Positions 15,594 to 25,333 are shown, counted from the first letter of the stretch. The stretch is 64,000 nucleotides of DNA from an uncultured Verrucomicrobia subdivision 3 bacterium (GCA_903872345.1 CAIQKM010000065.1:1-64000); one strand, 5' to 3'. The notes: generated by a model not told the origin, from the sequence alone. Translations and numbers: made by a program.

Positions 15594-17858
15594 ATGAAAC
15601 CATTTTCCGCCATTGCCCTGCTGTTGACTGTCGCGCTTTTCCCCCTCGTGGTCACCGCGCAGGATGCCGCCGAAAAAATCGAAGTCATGGCGTTGAGCCA
15701 TTTCATTCAAGGTTCCGTGGAAGGCAGTCTCGAATTTGAACCCGGCGGCACCATTGTCGGCACCAACGGCATTATCGCCAAATACAAAGGGGCCTCCCTC
15801 TCCGCCGACAGTGCCACGGTGGACACCAAGACCGGTGAAGTCCTGGCCGACGGTCATGTCCGAATCGAATCCGGCGACATGCTCTGGGTGGGCGACCATG
15901 TTCGCTACAATTTCAAAACCCACCAGATGGAGAGCGAGCAGTTCCGCACCGGCAAGGCGCCGGTCTTCGCCGGCGGCTCGCAGTTGACCGGCGATCGCGA
16001 CGCCAACGTTTATACCGCCACCAATGCCTTCGTTACCACCGATGACATCAGTGACCCGGCCGTGTGTGTCCGGGCCAGTCGGATGAAGGTCATGCCCGGG
16101 GATTCCATTGAAATGTGGAATGCCGTGGTGCTCGTCCATGGCGTGCCCATGTTTTATTTTCCCTATTATCATCGCACCCTTGGTCCGCATGCCAACCATT
16201 TTACTTTTAAACCGGGGTTCCGCAGCGCGTACGGAGCTTATCTGCTCAACACCTACGAATGGTATGTGGGGGATATGGCGGATGGCAAAATCCACGGGGA
16301 TTACCGCAGCAAACGCGGCTTTGGCACAGGTCCGGATGTAAATTTGCACCTTGGCCAGTGGGGCGACTTCAAATTTCGGTATTATTATTTGAATGACAGC
16401 CGGCCCAATAGCAGCACGAACAACCTGCCCATCTACCGTAACATTCCCAACAACCGCCAGCGCTTCCTGATGGAATGGCAGGCCACCCCCGCCACCAATT
16501 TCAACGTCAAGGCGCAGGTTAACTACGACTCCGACCCGCTGGTCTTGCACGATTTCTTTGAAGGCGATTACGCCGCCGACCCCCAGCCCCAGACATTTGT
16601 TGAGGCCAACAAGTATTGGGACAACTGGAGTCTTGATGCCCTCACCACCCCCGAGGTGAACAATTACTTCGATCAGGTCGAACGTCTGCCCGACGTCCGC
16701 CTCACCGGTTTCCGGCAGCAAGTTTTGGAGACCCCGTTCTATTACGACAGCCAGAGCTCGGTCGGTTATTACCGGAAATTTTTCGCCGATACCAATGCCC
16801 CGGGCAGCCTTTACGACAACACCAACTATTCCGCCTCCCGCATCGACACCTATAATCAAATCACCCTCCCCTGGACATTTTTTGACTGGCTGAATGTCGC
16901 ACCGCGCGTGGGTGGCCGGTGGACTTATTACGGCGTCACCGATAATCCCAACCACCTGTATAACGACACCACCCGCACCGTGTTCAACACCGGCATTGGC
17001 ACCTCCTTCAAGGTTTCGCGGCTCTGGCCGGAAGCCAACAATTCCCTGTTGCAGGTGGACGGACTGCGTCACATCATGGAGCCTTCGGCCAATTATGTTT
17101 ATGTGCCGAACCCGAGCACCCCGCCGGCGCAGCTCCCCCAATTTGATTCCGAACAGCCCAGCCTCATGCTTTCGCCCGTGGATTTTCCGGATTACAGCAG
17201 CATTGATTCGGTTGATTCCCAGAACGTCATTCGCTTCGGCCTGCGGAACACGCTGCAAACCAAGCGCGACGGCCAGATCGAAAATCTGCTCGACTGGAAT
17301 CTCCTGCTCGACTGGCGGCTTGCTCCGAAGAACAACCGGTTTGATCCCAGCCAGCCCAATACACCCCAGCCCGAGTCCACTTTCAACGACCTGTACTCGT
17401 CCCTTAATTTCCGGCCGCGCACGTGGCTGGCCCTGCAATCGCAAGTGCGGTACGCTCCCAACAGCGGCCAGCTTAATATGGCCTTCCACCAAATCCAGTT
17501 CATGCCCAATGAACGCTGGAGCTGGGGCCTCGGCCACTGGTATTTGCGGAGCAACTTTCTCGGCCAAGGCGAACCCGGCAACAATTACATCACCAGCACC
17601 ATTTTCTACCGGGTGGATGACAACTGGGGTCTGCGGGCCACGCATGATTTCAACGCCCAGGAAGGCCGCCTCCAGGAACAAGCCTACACCGTGTATCGGG
17701 ACATGCGCAGTTGGACTGCGGCCCTCAGCTTTCGCGTTACCGACAACAGTGTCGGCCAGACGGATTATGGCGTTTCCTTCAGCTTTTCCGTCAAGGCCCA
17801 GCCCAGCACCCATGTGGGCGATGACACCGTTCGTCCGGACCATCTGCTGAGCGAATAA
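15594..17858 (+). CDS. lptD: LPS-assembly protein LptD (OstA-like)
   Basis: LptD is the outer-membrane beta-barrel that inserts LPS into the outer leaflet. The 754-residue product has a signal peptide (FSAIALLLTVALFPLVVTAQ, cleaved near residue 23). An N-terminal OstA/LptA-like beta-jellyroll follows (about 55-140; LSADSATVDTKTGEVLADGH). Then comes the long barrel, with the family stretch VHGVPMFYFPYYHRTLGPHA (about 182-201) and many alternating aromatic strands to the C-terminus. I chose the ATG at 15594 over the TTG just before it. Few cysteines are visible, so the disulfide arrangement of the E. coli protein is not preserved. An LptF/G permease is encoded nearby on the other strand. Confidence 0.88.
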   Translation: MKPFSAIALLLTVALFPLVVTAQDAAEKIEVMALSHFIQGSVEGSLEFEPGGTIVGTNGIIAKYKGASLSADSATVDTKTGEVLADGHVRIESGDMLWVGDHVRYNFKTHQMESEQFRTGKAPVFAGGSQLTGDRDANVYTATNAFVTTDDISDPAVCVRASRMKVMPGDSIEMWNAVVLVHGVPMFYFPYYHRTLGPHANHFTFKPGFRSAYGAYLLNTYEWYVGDMADGKIHGDYRSKRGFGTGPDVNLHLGQWGDFKFRYYYLNDSRPNSSTNNLPIYRNIPNNRQRFLMEWQATPATNFNVKAQVNYDSDPLVLHDFFEGDYAADPQPQTFVEANKYWDNWSLDALTTPEVNNYFDQVERLPDVRLTGFRQQVLETPFYYDSQSSVGYYRKFFADTNAPGSLYDNTNYSASRIDTYNQITLPWTFFDWLNVAPRVGGRWTYYGVTDNPNHLYNDTTRTVFNTGIGTSFKVSRLWPEANNSLLQVDGLRHIMEPSANYVYVPNPSTPPAQLPQFDSEQPSLMLSPVDFPDYSSIDSVDSQNVIRFGLRNTLQTKRDGQIENLLDWNLLLDWRLAPKNNRFDPSQPNTPQPESTFNDLYSSLNFRPRTWLALQSQVRYAPNSGQLNMAFHQIQFMPNERWSWGLGHWYLRSNFLGQGEPGNNYITSTIFYRVDDNWGLRATHDFNAQEGRLQEQAYTVYRDMRSWTAALSFRVTDNSVGQTDYGVSFSFSVKAQPSTHVGDDTVRPDHLLSE

Positions 17859-17963
17859 GCCGCCGCCGCGAGGCCGCCCTGTCATAGCAGGGACGGCCGC
17901 ACTTCCGTTGTCGAATGTTACGTATTTGTAAAACGCCACTTTCCGGTTATTCTGTCCCTGCCG

Positions 17964-19163
17964 ATGAAAACCAAGTTTGACTCCATCGAATCCGTTCTGA
18001 GTGACATCCGCAAGGGCCGGATGGTCATTGTGGTGGACGATGCCGACCGCGAAAACGAGGGCGACCTCATTCTCGCCGGCCAGCATGCCACGCCCGCCGC
18101 CATCAATTTCATGGCCCGCTTCGGGCGCGGCTTGATCTGTGTTTCCACCACCGCCGAACGTCTCCAGCAGCTGGGCATTGACCGCATGGTCAAACAGAAC
18201 CGCGAGAGCCATCGCACCGATTTTCAAGTCAGCGTGGATGCCGCCCGTGGCATTACCACCGGCATCAGCGCCGCCGACCGGGCAAAGACCATCCAGATTA
18301 TGGCTTCGCCCACCGCCGTTCCGGACGATCTCGTCCAGCCCGGCCATATTTTCCCGTTGCGCACCAAATCCGGCGGGGTGCTCCGCCGCGCCGGGCATAC
18401 CGAGGCCACCGTGGACCTCGTCCAGCTCGCCGGGTTGCGGCCCATCGGCGTCCTGTGCGAAATCATGAACGACGACGGCACCATGGCCCGCCTGCCGCAG
18501 CTTCGGAAGTTCGCCCAAAAGCACAAACTGAAAATCTGCACCACCGCCGCCCTTATCGAGCATCGCCGCACCCGCGAGAAACTTGTTGAGCGCGTGGAGA
18601 TAGTCAAAATGCCCACCGACTACGGCGATTTTGACCTGCACCTTTATCGTTCCAAGGTGGATGATGAACATCACATCGCCCTCGTGCGCGGCACCGTGGC
18701 GGGCCGGAAAGACGTGCTGGTGCGCGTCCACAGCGAATGTCTTACCGGTGATGTCTTCGGCTCGCGCCGTTGCGATTGCGGGCCGCAACTCCACTCCGCC
18801 ATGCAGCAGGTTGCCGAGGCCGGTCACGGAGTTATTCTTTACATGCGTCAGGAGGGGCGCGGCATCGGGCTCGCCCCCAAAATCAAGGCTTACAAATTGC
18901 AGGAACAGGGTTACGACACCGTCGAGGCCAATGAAAAGCTAGGCTACAAGATGGATCTGCGCGAATACGGTTTGGGCGCGCAAATTCTTTGTGATCTGGG
19001 GCTGAAAACGATCCGGCTGCTGACGAATAATCCGCGCAAAATTGTGGGGCTCGAAGGCTACGGCCTGAAAATCACCCAGCAGGTGCCGATCAAGATCAAA
19101 CCCAACCCCCACAACGAACGCTACCTGAAAACCAAGCGTGAAAAGCTCGGTCACCTGCTCTGA
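17964..19163 (+). CDS. ribBA: bifunctional 3,4-dihydroxy-2-butanone-4-phosphate synthase / GTP cyclohydrolase II
   Basis: RibBA performs the two entry reactions of riboflavin synthesis, from ribulose 5-phosphate and from GTP. The 399-residue length is normal for the fusion. The DHBP synthase part (1-200) shows [18 protein letters not shown] and the [11 protein letters not shown] substrate stretch. The GTP cyclohydrolase II part (205-399) shows [20 protein letters not shown] with three zinc cysteines and [19 protein letters not shown]. It also has the [17 protein letters not shown] segment. It is followed 5 bp later by tsaE. No FMN riboswitch is apparent in the short upstream gap. Confidence 0.96.
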   Translation: MKTKFDSIESVLSDIRKGRMVIVVDDADRENEGDLILAGQHATPAAINFMARFGRGLICVSTTAERLQQLGIDRMVKQNRESHRTDFQVSVDAARGITTGISAADRAKTIQIMASPTAVPDDLVQPGHIFPLRTKSGGVLRRAGHTEATVDLVQLAGLRPIGVLCEIMNDDGTMARLPQLRKFAQKHKLKICTTAALIEHRRTREKLVERVEIVKMPTDYGDFDLHLYRSKVDDEHHIALVRGTVAGRKDVLVRVHSECLTGDVFGSRRCDCGPQLHSAMQQVAEAGHGVILYMRQEGRGIGLAPKIKAYKLQEQGYDTVEANEKLGYKMDLREYGLGAQILCDLGLKTIRLLTNNPRKIVGLEGYGLKITQQVPIKIKPNPHNERYLKTKREKLGHLL

Positions 19164-19168
19164 GGCCG

Positions 19169-19624
19169 GTGACCGCGCCGGAAATGGCAGGCATGTCTGC
19201 GATCATTTCACACAGTCCCGAAGATACCGAGGCACTCGGTGAGACCTGGGGCCACGCCGCCCTGCCCGGCCAGGTTATTGCCCTGTCCGGCGATCTGGGT
19301 GCCGGCAAGACCCAATGGGTGCGCGGATTGGCCCGAGGCCTTGGTTTTGCCGGGCGCGTGCATTCTCCCACCTTCACGCTGGTGAATGAATACGCTGGCG
19401 GCCGGTTGAAGCTCTTTCATCTCGATCTGTACCGGCTCGAAACCCCGGAACAGGTCCTTTCTGCCGGTATCGAGGAATTTCTCCAGCCGGATGGCATCGC
19501 TGTCATTGAGTGGGCCGAACGGTTGGCCGGGCTGCGTTTGGGCCGGCTTCCCTTGGTGCACGTGCGGATCGAAATCATCAGTGAAACCGATCGTAAAATC
19601 ATTTATGACCACGCTCGCCCTTGA
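19169..19624 (+). CDS. tsaE: tRNA threonylcarbamoyladenosine biosynthesis ATPase TsaE
   Basis: TsaE is the small ATPase that, with TsaB and TsaD, makes t6A at position 37 of ANN-reading tRNAs. The Walker A motif is LSGDLGAGKTQWVRGLARGL, followed by the family-typical SPTFTLVNEY and LFHLDLYRLE segments and a late IEWAERL. The frame opens with a GTG at 19169; ATG codons at 19184 and 19193 are equally possible starts. It overlaps tsaB by 20 bases, which supports joint expression of the two t6A proteins. Confidence 0.93.
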   Translation: MTAPEMAGMSAIISHSPEDTEALGETWGHAALPGQVIALSGDLGAGKTQWVRGLARGLGFAGRVHSPTFTLVNEYAGGRLKLFHLDLYRLETPEQVLSAGIEEFLQPDGIAVIEWAERLAGLRLGRLPLVHVRIEIISETDRKIIYDHARP

Positions 19625-20243
19625 GTTTTCCGCCGCCGAGCGGAGCGTGGCGCTCGCGCGCGACGGGGTGGTGCTGGCCACCGCCGCCGAAACCGGCGCC
19701 CGCGCCACCAATGCCTTTGCCCTGATTCAGCGGGTACTGGCCAGCGCCGGGGTTGGCCGTGCGGAAATTGAAACTCTTGCCGTCGGGCTGGGCCCTGGCA
19801 GTTACACCGGCATTCGCGTCGCCGTCTCCGTCGCCCAAGGCTGGCAGCTCGCGACCAACGTGAAGTTATTGGGCGTGGATGCCGTCACCACGCTCGCCGC
19901 CCAAGCCCAGGAACAACAAATCTTTGGCCGCGTTCATATCGTCATAGACGCCCAGCGTGGTGAATATTACCTCGCCACTTGGGAAATTTCACCCGCGGCC
20001 CGGCGTGAGCTAACCCCGCTAAAAATTGTTTCGTCAGCGGCCATTTATAGCCTTGCAGGTGAGCAGTTTATCGGTCCTGATGCCGCGCCGTTTGGAGGGA
20101 AAATCATTCACCCGGCTGCCCCAATGGTGGCCCGGTTGGCGCATGGCCGCACCGATTTCGTCTCCGGCGAACAACTGCTGCCCGTTTATTTGCGCGAATC
20201 CACGTTCGTAAAATGGTCGCCCCAAAAGACCGCCGCCCTCTGA
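19605..20243 (+). CDS. tsaB: tRNA threonylcarbamoyladenosine biosynthesis protein TsaB
   Basis: TsaB is the inactive ASKHA-fold partner that dimerises with TsaD in t6A synthesis. From the ATG at 19605 the protein is 212 residues. It begins with LALEFSAAERSVALARDG (usually 'LAIDTS') and shows the conserved VGLGPGSYTGIRVAVSVAQG. HIVIDAQRGEYYLATWE corresponds to the usual 'DARR.EVY' motif. The family's second strand-turn 'DTS' is degenerated to EFS here, which is tolerated since TsaB is not catalytic. The 20-base overlap with tsaE fixes it in that operon. zwf follows after a 140-bp gap. Confidence 0.88.
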   Translation: MTTLALEFSAAERSVALARDGVVLATAAETGARATNAFALIQRVLASAGVGRAEIETLAVGLGPGSYTGIRVAVSVAQGWQLATNVKLLGVDAVTTLAAQAQEQQIFGRVHIVIDAQRGEYYLATWEISPAARRELTPLKIVSSAAIYSLAGEQFIGPDAAPFGGKIIHPAAPMVARLAHGRTDFVSGEQLLPVYLRESTFVKWSPQKTAAL

Positions 20244-20383
20244 AGCGGCGGTTTTCCCCCAAACCGGTTGGTCGGTAAGTTGTTGCCCGGAAAATGGCCT
20301 CGGCGGTTACGGCAAAATCCGGTGTGTTTCCGCCAATTTTAAAATATCCACCGGCAGAGTTGAATTTTGCCGGCACTTGCGGC

Positions 20384-21940
20384 ATGGTGTGGTGCGTGAA
20401 TAATTCCAATTCAGCCGAAGGCGGTATCAGCGGGGAACGTAAGATTCTCGATCCATGCACCATTGTTATCTTTGGCGCCAGCGGTGACCTCACCGCCCGC
20501 AAGCTGATTCCGGCATTGTATCACCTCTTCAAGGAGAAGCTCATGCCTTCTTCGTTTCGCGTGGTGGGCTTTGCCCGGCGCGAAAAGAATGACGAATCCT
20601 GGCGGACCGAACTCCGCACCGCCTTGGACCAGTTCTCCCGCACCAAGCCGGTGGATGACGCGGTCTGGACCGGCTTTGCCGCGAACCTGTTTTATTGCCA
20701 GGGCGACCTCACGGATGCCGCCGCGTATCAAAAGCTGGAGGCGTTGCTGGCCTCCTTTGGCAACAAGTCACTGCGGGAAAATCTCCTGTTTTATCTCGCC
20801 ATTTCGCCCAGCCAGTTTGGCGACGTGGTGGAACAAGTGCATAATGCCAAGCTCTTGAATCGCGAAGGTCCGGGTTGGCAGCGCGTGGTGGTGGAGAAGC
20901 CCTTTGGCCGCGACCTTGCCTCTGCGCATCAACTCAATCGCGAATTGACCCGCTATGCCCACGAGCAGCAGGTCTTCCGCATTGACCATTATCTGGGCAA
21001 GGAAACGGTGCAGAACATCCTGATGTTCCGCTTCTCCAATTCCATTTTTGAACGGTTGTGGAACCGGGAATCCGTGGATCATGTCCAGATCACCGTTAGT
21101 GAAAAACTCGGCGTGGGCGAACGCGGGGGCTATTACGAGGAATCCGGGGCGCTGCGCGACATGGTGCAGAATCATATGCTCCAAGTACTCTCCCTCATTG
21201 CCATGGAACCGCCCGTTTCCCTTGAAGCGGAAGCCGTTCGCGATGAAAAGGTGAAGCTGCTCAAATCCATCCGGGCATTGACGCCCGCCGATGTGGCCAA
21301 ACAGATCGTGCGCGGACAATATTTTGCCGGCGCCGTGGATGGTCAGCCGCGTCCCGGCTATCGGCAGGAAACCAAGGTTAACCCCAGCTCCAACGTGGAA
21401 ACGTTCGCCGCCCTGAAGTTGTTTATTGATAACTGGCGCTGGAGTGGCATTCCGTTTTATTTACGGACTGGAAAAAACCTGCCCATGAGCGCCAGCGAAG
21501 TGCGCATCCAATTCCGGCCCACGCCGAATGTCCTGTTTGCGGCCAAGTGCGGGGACGGTCTCCAGCCCAATGCGCTCACCCTGCGCCTGCAACCGAACGA
21601 AGGCATCTCTCTGCGTTTCAACGGCAAGGTTCCCGGCATGAGTCTGGGCGTCCGTCCCGTACGCATGCATTTCAGCTACGATTCCGAGTTTGGCGCCTAC
21701 ACGCCCGAAGCCTACGAACGCCTGCTGCTGGAAGCCATTGCCGGCGATGCCACCCTCTTTATCCGCCGCGATGAAGTGGAAACCGCCTGGCAGATCGTGG
21801 ACTCCATCCGCGCCGGCTGGGATGGCAAGCCACTGACCAACCGTGAATTTTATTCCGCCGGAACGTGGGGGCCCATTGCCGCCGATGACCTGCTCGCCCA
21901 ACTCGGCCATTCCTGGCACGAGCCGCTGGTGGTGAAATAA
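20384..21940 (+). CDS. zwf: glucose-6-phosphate 1-dehydrogenase
   Basis: This enzyme oxidises glucose 6-phosphate to 6-phosphogluconolactone, making NADPH at the entry of the pentose phosphate pathway. Key features are IVIFGASGDLTARKLIPALY (dinucleotide site), VVEKPFGRDL, and the active-site motif FRIDHYLGKETVQN. FYLRTGKNLPM and a C-terminal DEVETAWQIVDSI are also typical. The start is uncertain: the frame is open to 20294, ATG 20384 gives 518 residues, and a GTG at 20396 is also possible. I prefer 20384 because it leaves a short leader before the Rossmann strand. A strong stem follows the stop codon. Confidence 0.94.
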   Translation: MVWCVNNSNSAEGGISGERKILDPCTIVIFGASGDLTARKLIPALYHLFKEKLMPSSFRVVGFARREKNDESWRTELRTALDQFSRTKPVDDAVWTGFAANLFYCQGDLTDAAAYQKLEALLASFGNKSLRENLLFYLAISPSQFGDVVEQVHNAKLLNREGPGWQRVVVEKPFGRDLASAHQLNRELTRYAHEQQVFRIDHYLGKETVQNILMFRFSNSIFERLWNRESVDHVQITVSEKLGVGERGGYYEESGALRDMVQNHMLQVLSLIAMEPPVSLEAEAVRDEKVKLLKSIRALTPADVAKQIVRGQYFAGAVDGQPRPGYRQETKVNPSSNVETFAALKLFIDNWRWSGIPFYLRTGKNLPMSASEVRIQFRPTPNVLFAAKCGDGLQPNALTLRLQPNEGISLRFNGKVPGMSLGVRPVRMHFSYDSEFGAYTPEAYERLLLEAIAGDATLFIRRDEVETAWQIVDSIRAGWDGKPLTNREFYSAGTWGPIAADDLLAQLGHSWHEPLVVK

Positions 21941-21948
21941 TATACGAA

Positions 21949-21982
21949 AAGGCTCTGATGGCATTGCTGCCATCAGAGCCTT
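21949..21982. terminator. bidirectional terminator between zwf and lipoprotein gene
   Basis: A perfect 15-bp stem (21949-21963 with 21968-21982) encloses a TTGC loop. In the minus direction the stem is followed by TTTTCG, which fits intrinsic termination of the lipoprotein transcript. In the plus direction it lies just after the zwf stop codon but lacks a T-run. Confidence 0.7.
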
Positions 21983-22021
21983 GATCGGAAAAATTCTTCG
22001 CTGGTAACGGCGGTAACCCCG

Positions 22022-22390
22022 TTACTTTTTCACCACTTTGACGATCCCGGTCGCTGGATCATAATTGATCTGGTAGCCAAACGGAGCATCCGGGACTTTT
22101 CCCAGGTAATGTTCCTCCACCAGTTCGTCCAAACTCTTGGGCAGCCGGCCTTCGCCCGCCTGAAATTGCTGGATGGCTTGGTTCACGTAGGCGAGATCAA
22201 TCTGCTTTTCGGAATATTTCTTCGCCTGCACCACGGCGCCGACATAATCCCCCGGTGCTGTCATGGGATTGCCCGAGTCATAGCGCCCGGTTGCATTCGT
22301 GGCGGACGGCGGAGTTTCCGTTTTTTTACCGCAGCCCGCCAGCAGCCCGGCAGCGGCGGCGAGGATCAAAAGGGATGGCAACGTCTTCAT
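22022..22390 (-). CDS. small lipoprotein with pseudopilin-like tail motif
   Basis: The 122-residue protein starts with a lipoprotein signal peptide (LLILAAAAGLLAGC, acylated cysteine near residue 20). After a flexible linker it has a helix (QIDLAYVNQAIQQFQAGEG) and the segment LPKSLDELVEEHYLGKVPDA. PFGYQINYDPATGIVKV follows. This 'LP.SLDELV...LPKVPDAP.G..Y.YDP.TG' layout resembles the C-terminal part of type II secretion major pseudopilins, but here it sits on a lipid-anchored protein. The function is unknown. It stands alone between the zwf terminator and recG. Confidence 0.6.
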   Translation of the reverse strand: MKTLPSLLILAAAAGLLAGCGKKTETPPSATNATGRYDSGNPMTAPGDYVGAVVQAKKYSEKQIDLAYVNQAIQQFQAGEGRLPKSLDELVEEHYLGKVPDAPFGYQINYDPATGIVKVVKK

Positions 22391-22463
22391 GCCAGCAAAC
22401 TACGCCCCTGCCGGAAAAAAGCAAAACGGAAATTTGCGCCGGGCGCTGCCGGGCTGACTGGTT

Positions 22464-24560
22464 TCATGCGAGGATTTTGGCCGCCAACACCCGGGCCTGG
22501 CGGATGAGGTTTAAATCCTCCGCCAGATTGCCGAACCGGAGCCGCATGGACCCGCTTTGCCGCTGCCCGAGCAGTTCACCCGGTCCGCGCAATTTCAAAT
22601 CCGCTTCCGCGATTTTGAATCCGTCGGTGGTATCCGCGAGAATTTTTAACCGCGCCTGCGCCTCGTCCGTCAGCGCGTCGGAAATGAGGATGCAAAAACT
22701 TTCGTGCGCGCCGCGGCCGATGCGTCCCCGCAACTGATGCAACTGGGCGAGACCGAAATGTTCCGCATTTTCAATCAGCATCACCGTGGCGTTGGGCACA
22801 TCCACCCCCACCTCGATCAGCGAGGTGGCCACCAGCGCTTGAATTTTATTCGCACGGAACGCCGCCATTACCAATTCCTTTTCCGCCGGTTTGATGCGGC
22901 CGTGCAGGAGGCCGGCCTGAAATGGGGCCAGCGCTTTTTTAACCGTTTCAAATTCCTTCGTTACGGCTTTGATATCCTTGTCTGTGTCCGCCACGTCCAC
23001 GCGCGGATAGACAATGTACGCCTGCCGTCCCGCCGTGATTTTCTCGCGGATGAACTCAAACACTTTCGGCAATTTTTCGGTGGTCCGCACAAACGTCTTG
23101 ATGCTGCCGCGTCCGGCCGGCAATTCATCAATTACGGAAACGTCGAGGTCGCCGTAAAGGGTCAGCCCCAGTGTGCGCGGAATCGGCGTGGCCGTCATCA
23201 CCAGCAGATGCGGGTAATTGCCTTTGCGAACCAGCGCCTCGCGCTGGGTCACGCCGAACTTGTGCTGTTCATCAATGATCACCAGCCCGAGCTGCGGCAG
23301 CTCAAAACCGCCCGTCAGCAAGGCGTGCGTGCCAATGTACAGGGTGCCGGCCTTGTCGGCGCCTGTGGGTGCGGCATTTTCCGTTTTCTGGCTGCCGGTT
23401 TGCAGGGCCAGATTGATTCCGAGCGGCGTAAACCATTTTTGAAAGTTCCGGAAATGCTGCTCCGCCAGAATTTCCGTGGGTGCCATCAGGGCGACATTGA
23501 AACCACCCTCCAATGCCATCAACGCGCTGCACGCCGCCACCGCCGTTTTGCCGGACCCCACATCCCCCTGCAACAGCCGGCGCATCGGATGTTCGCCGCC
23601 GAGGTCCGCCCGGATCTCGCGCAGCACGCTGGTTTGCGCGCCGGTCAATTTGAAACCGAGCGCCGCCAGAAAAGGTTTCATCAGCCGGTTGTCGCCGCCG
23701 CAGGGCAGAGCCCGGGCATTGACCTCAAATTTCTTGCGGCGGGACTGGATCTGAATTTGCAGTGCCGTGAATTCATCCAGCGCCAGCCGCTGGCGTCCGA
23801 TTTCCACATCCGTCAGTTCTTCGGGGAAATGCACCATGTGAACCGCGTTGGCGCGGGTGGGCAGGCCGGTGAGGAAGGGCAGATCGCGGGCGGGGGTTTT
23901 CCCCGGGGTTGGGGATAACGCGGAACCAACCGCCGGCAAATGTCCCCAGGCCGGCTCCGGGACCTGCGCTTCAAATTGCTCCAGCGCCTGCCAGACCAGC
24001 GTGCGTACGACGCGGGCGGTCAGGCCGTCCGTCAGCGCATGCACCGGCACGATGCGATTGACGTGGATGAATTCATCCTCGCCCGGCTCGACGAGTTCCG
24101 TTTCCGGATGATCAATATTGCGCGGCTTCAGGGAGTCGGGTTTGCCATACACGAGAAATTCCCGGTTCACGGCGTACCAGTCTTCCATCCACGGTTGGGC
24201 TTGCCACCAGCGGCAATGCAGGCGGGCCGTGCCGTCATCGAATACGCATTCAAACATCGCGCGTTCCCCGCGCTTCCAGCGTTTGACGCCGGCTGCAACA
24301 ATTTTGCCGCGCACGGTGGCGGCTTCTTTTAATTTCAGGTCGCGAATCGGCAGAAATTTGCGGCGATCCTCGTAGCGGCGGGGTTTGTGGAGAAGCAAAT
24401 CTTCGACAGTGTGAATGTCCAGCTTCGCGAGCAATTTCGCCCGCTCGCTGCCCACGCCCCGGACCGCGGTAACCGGCCATTGCATCGGCAGGGGCGCGGC
24501 GGCAGGCTCGCCTCCGCTGATCGCGACGGCTGGCGGTACGAGATGTTCCGGGTTTGGCAT
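22464..24560 (-). CDS. recG: ATP-dependent DNA helicase RecG
   Basis: RecG remodels stalled forks and branch-migrates Holliday junctions. The 698-residue protein has the N-terminal wedge/OB domain (about 50-240; GVGSERAKLLAKLDIHTVED and the KPRRYEDR stretch). Superfamily II helicase motifs follow: Walker A LLQGDVGSGKTAVA, motif Ia LMAPTEILAEQH, DEQH box LVIIDEQHKFG, and motif III MTATPIPRTL. Motif V/VI is TSLIEVGVDVPNATVMLIEN with QLHQLRGRIGRG. The C-terminal GPGELLGQRQSG is also typical. The extra N-terminal 40 residues are proline- and alanine-rich. The lipoprotein gene lies downstream on the same strand. Confidence 0.95.
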   Translation of the reverse strand: MPNPEHLVPPAVAISGGEPAAAPLPMQWPVTAVRGVGSERAKLLAKLDIHTVEDLLLHKPRRYEDRRKFLPIRDLKLKEAATVRGKIVAAGVKRWKRGERAMFECVFDDGTARLHCRWWQAQPWMEDWYAVNREFLVYGKPDSLKPRNIDHPETELVEPGEDEFIHVNRIVPVHALTDGLTARVVRTLVWQALEQFEAQVPEPAWGHLPAVGSALSPTPGKTPARDLPFLTGLPTRANAVHMVHFPEELTDVEIGRQRLALDEFTALQIQIQSRRKKFEVNARALPCGGDNRLMKPFLAALGFKLTGAQTSVLREIRADLGGEHPMRRLLQGDVGSGKTAVAACSALMALEGGFNVALMAPTEILAEQHFRNFQKWFTPLGINLALQTGSQKTENAAPTGADKAGTLYIGTHALLTGGFELPQLGLVIIDEQHKFGVTQREALVRKGNYPHLLVMTATPIPRTLGLTLYGDLDVSVIDELPAGRGSIKTFVRTTEKLPKVFEFIREKITAGRQAYIVYPRVDVADTDKDIKAVTKEFETVKKALAPFQAGLLHGRIKPAEKELVMAAFRANKIQALVATSLIEVGVDVPNATVMLIENAEHFGLAQLHQLRGRIGRGAHESFCILISDALTDEAQARLKILADTTDGFKIAEADLKLRGPGELLGQRQSGSMRLRFGNLAEDLNLIRQARVLAAKILA

Positions 24561-24676
24561 TACCTTTCCGCCGAAATCCTAGAGGTAGCGGAGCAAGGCG
24601 CAACAGCAAAGCGGAGGAAATTGGGTGACCAATAAGGCTAAGGTGGACGCAAAATGCAAGGGGCCCGGCAAAAAAG

Positions 24677-24774
24677 AACCCAACGGGATTCCGGCTCAAA
24701 GCCCAGGGTTGCGAGCTTGCGAGCTACCCTGGGTAAACACCAATCTAACCTTCAACCACAACGTGGTTGCGGCC
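24677..24774. repeat. REP-like repeat copy R1 (upstream of transposase)
   Basis: R1 holds three marks of the family: a CCCAACGGGATT block at its left, CCCAGGGTTG...CTACCCTGGG as a central stem-loop (about 24702-24734), and CAACCACAACGTGGTTGCGG at its right. It is the reverse complement in layout of R2 and R4 and the same orientation as R3. It lies 85 bp before the transposase gene. Confidence 0.8.
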
Positions 24775-24858
24775 AACATTTTCCACCACCGCCTCAATTA
24801 ACCCAAACTCCTTTTTGAGATTGTCAAAAGACACCACTCTGGGCATAACGATTCCGCC

Positions 24859-25314
24859 ATGCCACAATCACTTTCCGCCGTTTACATCCATCTGGTTTTC
24901 TCCACCAAAGACCGCCGCCCGTTTCTCCGCGACCCGGCCTTGCGCGCGGCATTGCATTCCTATCTCGGCGGGGTGTCCAAAAAACTCGATTGCCCGCCGC
25001 TCCAAGTCGGCGGCGTGGAAGACCACGTGCATTTGCTCGCGCGTTTTGGTCGCACCGTTACGCAGGCAGATTGGGTGAAGGAAAGGAAACGTGTCACCAA
25101 CGGCTGGTTGAAAGATTACGGACGCGACTTCGCCGATTTTGAGTGGCAGGGCGGATATGCGGATTTTTCCGTCAGCCAGTCAAACCTTGAGCAGGTGAAA
25201 CAATATATTGTCGGGCAGGAGGAACATCATCGCAAAGTCAGTTTCCAGGATGAGTTGCGCGCGTTGTTGCGGCGGCACGAAATCGAATGGGACGAAAAAT
25301 ATGTTTGGGATTGA
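24859..25314 (+). CDS. IS200-type Y1 transposase, REP-associated (RAYT-like)
   Basis: The 151-residue protein is a single-domain HUH endonuclease of the Y1 transposase family. The HUH motif is EDHVHLLA (His56, His58) and the catalytic tyrosine is Tyr116 in VKQYIVGQEEHH. An N-terminal VYIHLVFSTKDRRPFL strand-turn is typical. A C-terminal EEHHRKVSFQDELRALLRRH segment is also common in relatives bound to REP sequences. The gene is intact and flanked by inverted copies of one palindromic repeat (R1 and R2), with two more copies beyond, which is the classic setting of a REP-associated transposase. No TnpB gene accompanies it. A domesticated role in spreading the repeats is inferred. Confidence 0.85.
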   Translation: MPQSLSAVYIHLVFSTKDRRPFLRDPALRAALHSYLGGVSKKLDCPPLQVGGVEDHVHLLARFGRTVTQADWVKERKRVTNGWLKDYGRDFADFEWQGGYADFSVSQSNLEQVKQYIVGQEEHHRKVSFQDELRALLRRHEIEWDEKYVWD

Positions 25315-25333
25315 TAGATTGCAGAACGGTTTT

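Noticed and set aside
15495-18827. Open minus-strand frame of 1110 codons
   Set aside because: It is antisense to lptD and ribBA, both clearly real. The GC-rich third positions of those genes remove stop codons on the other strand. The translation has no signal peptide, motif or domain.
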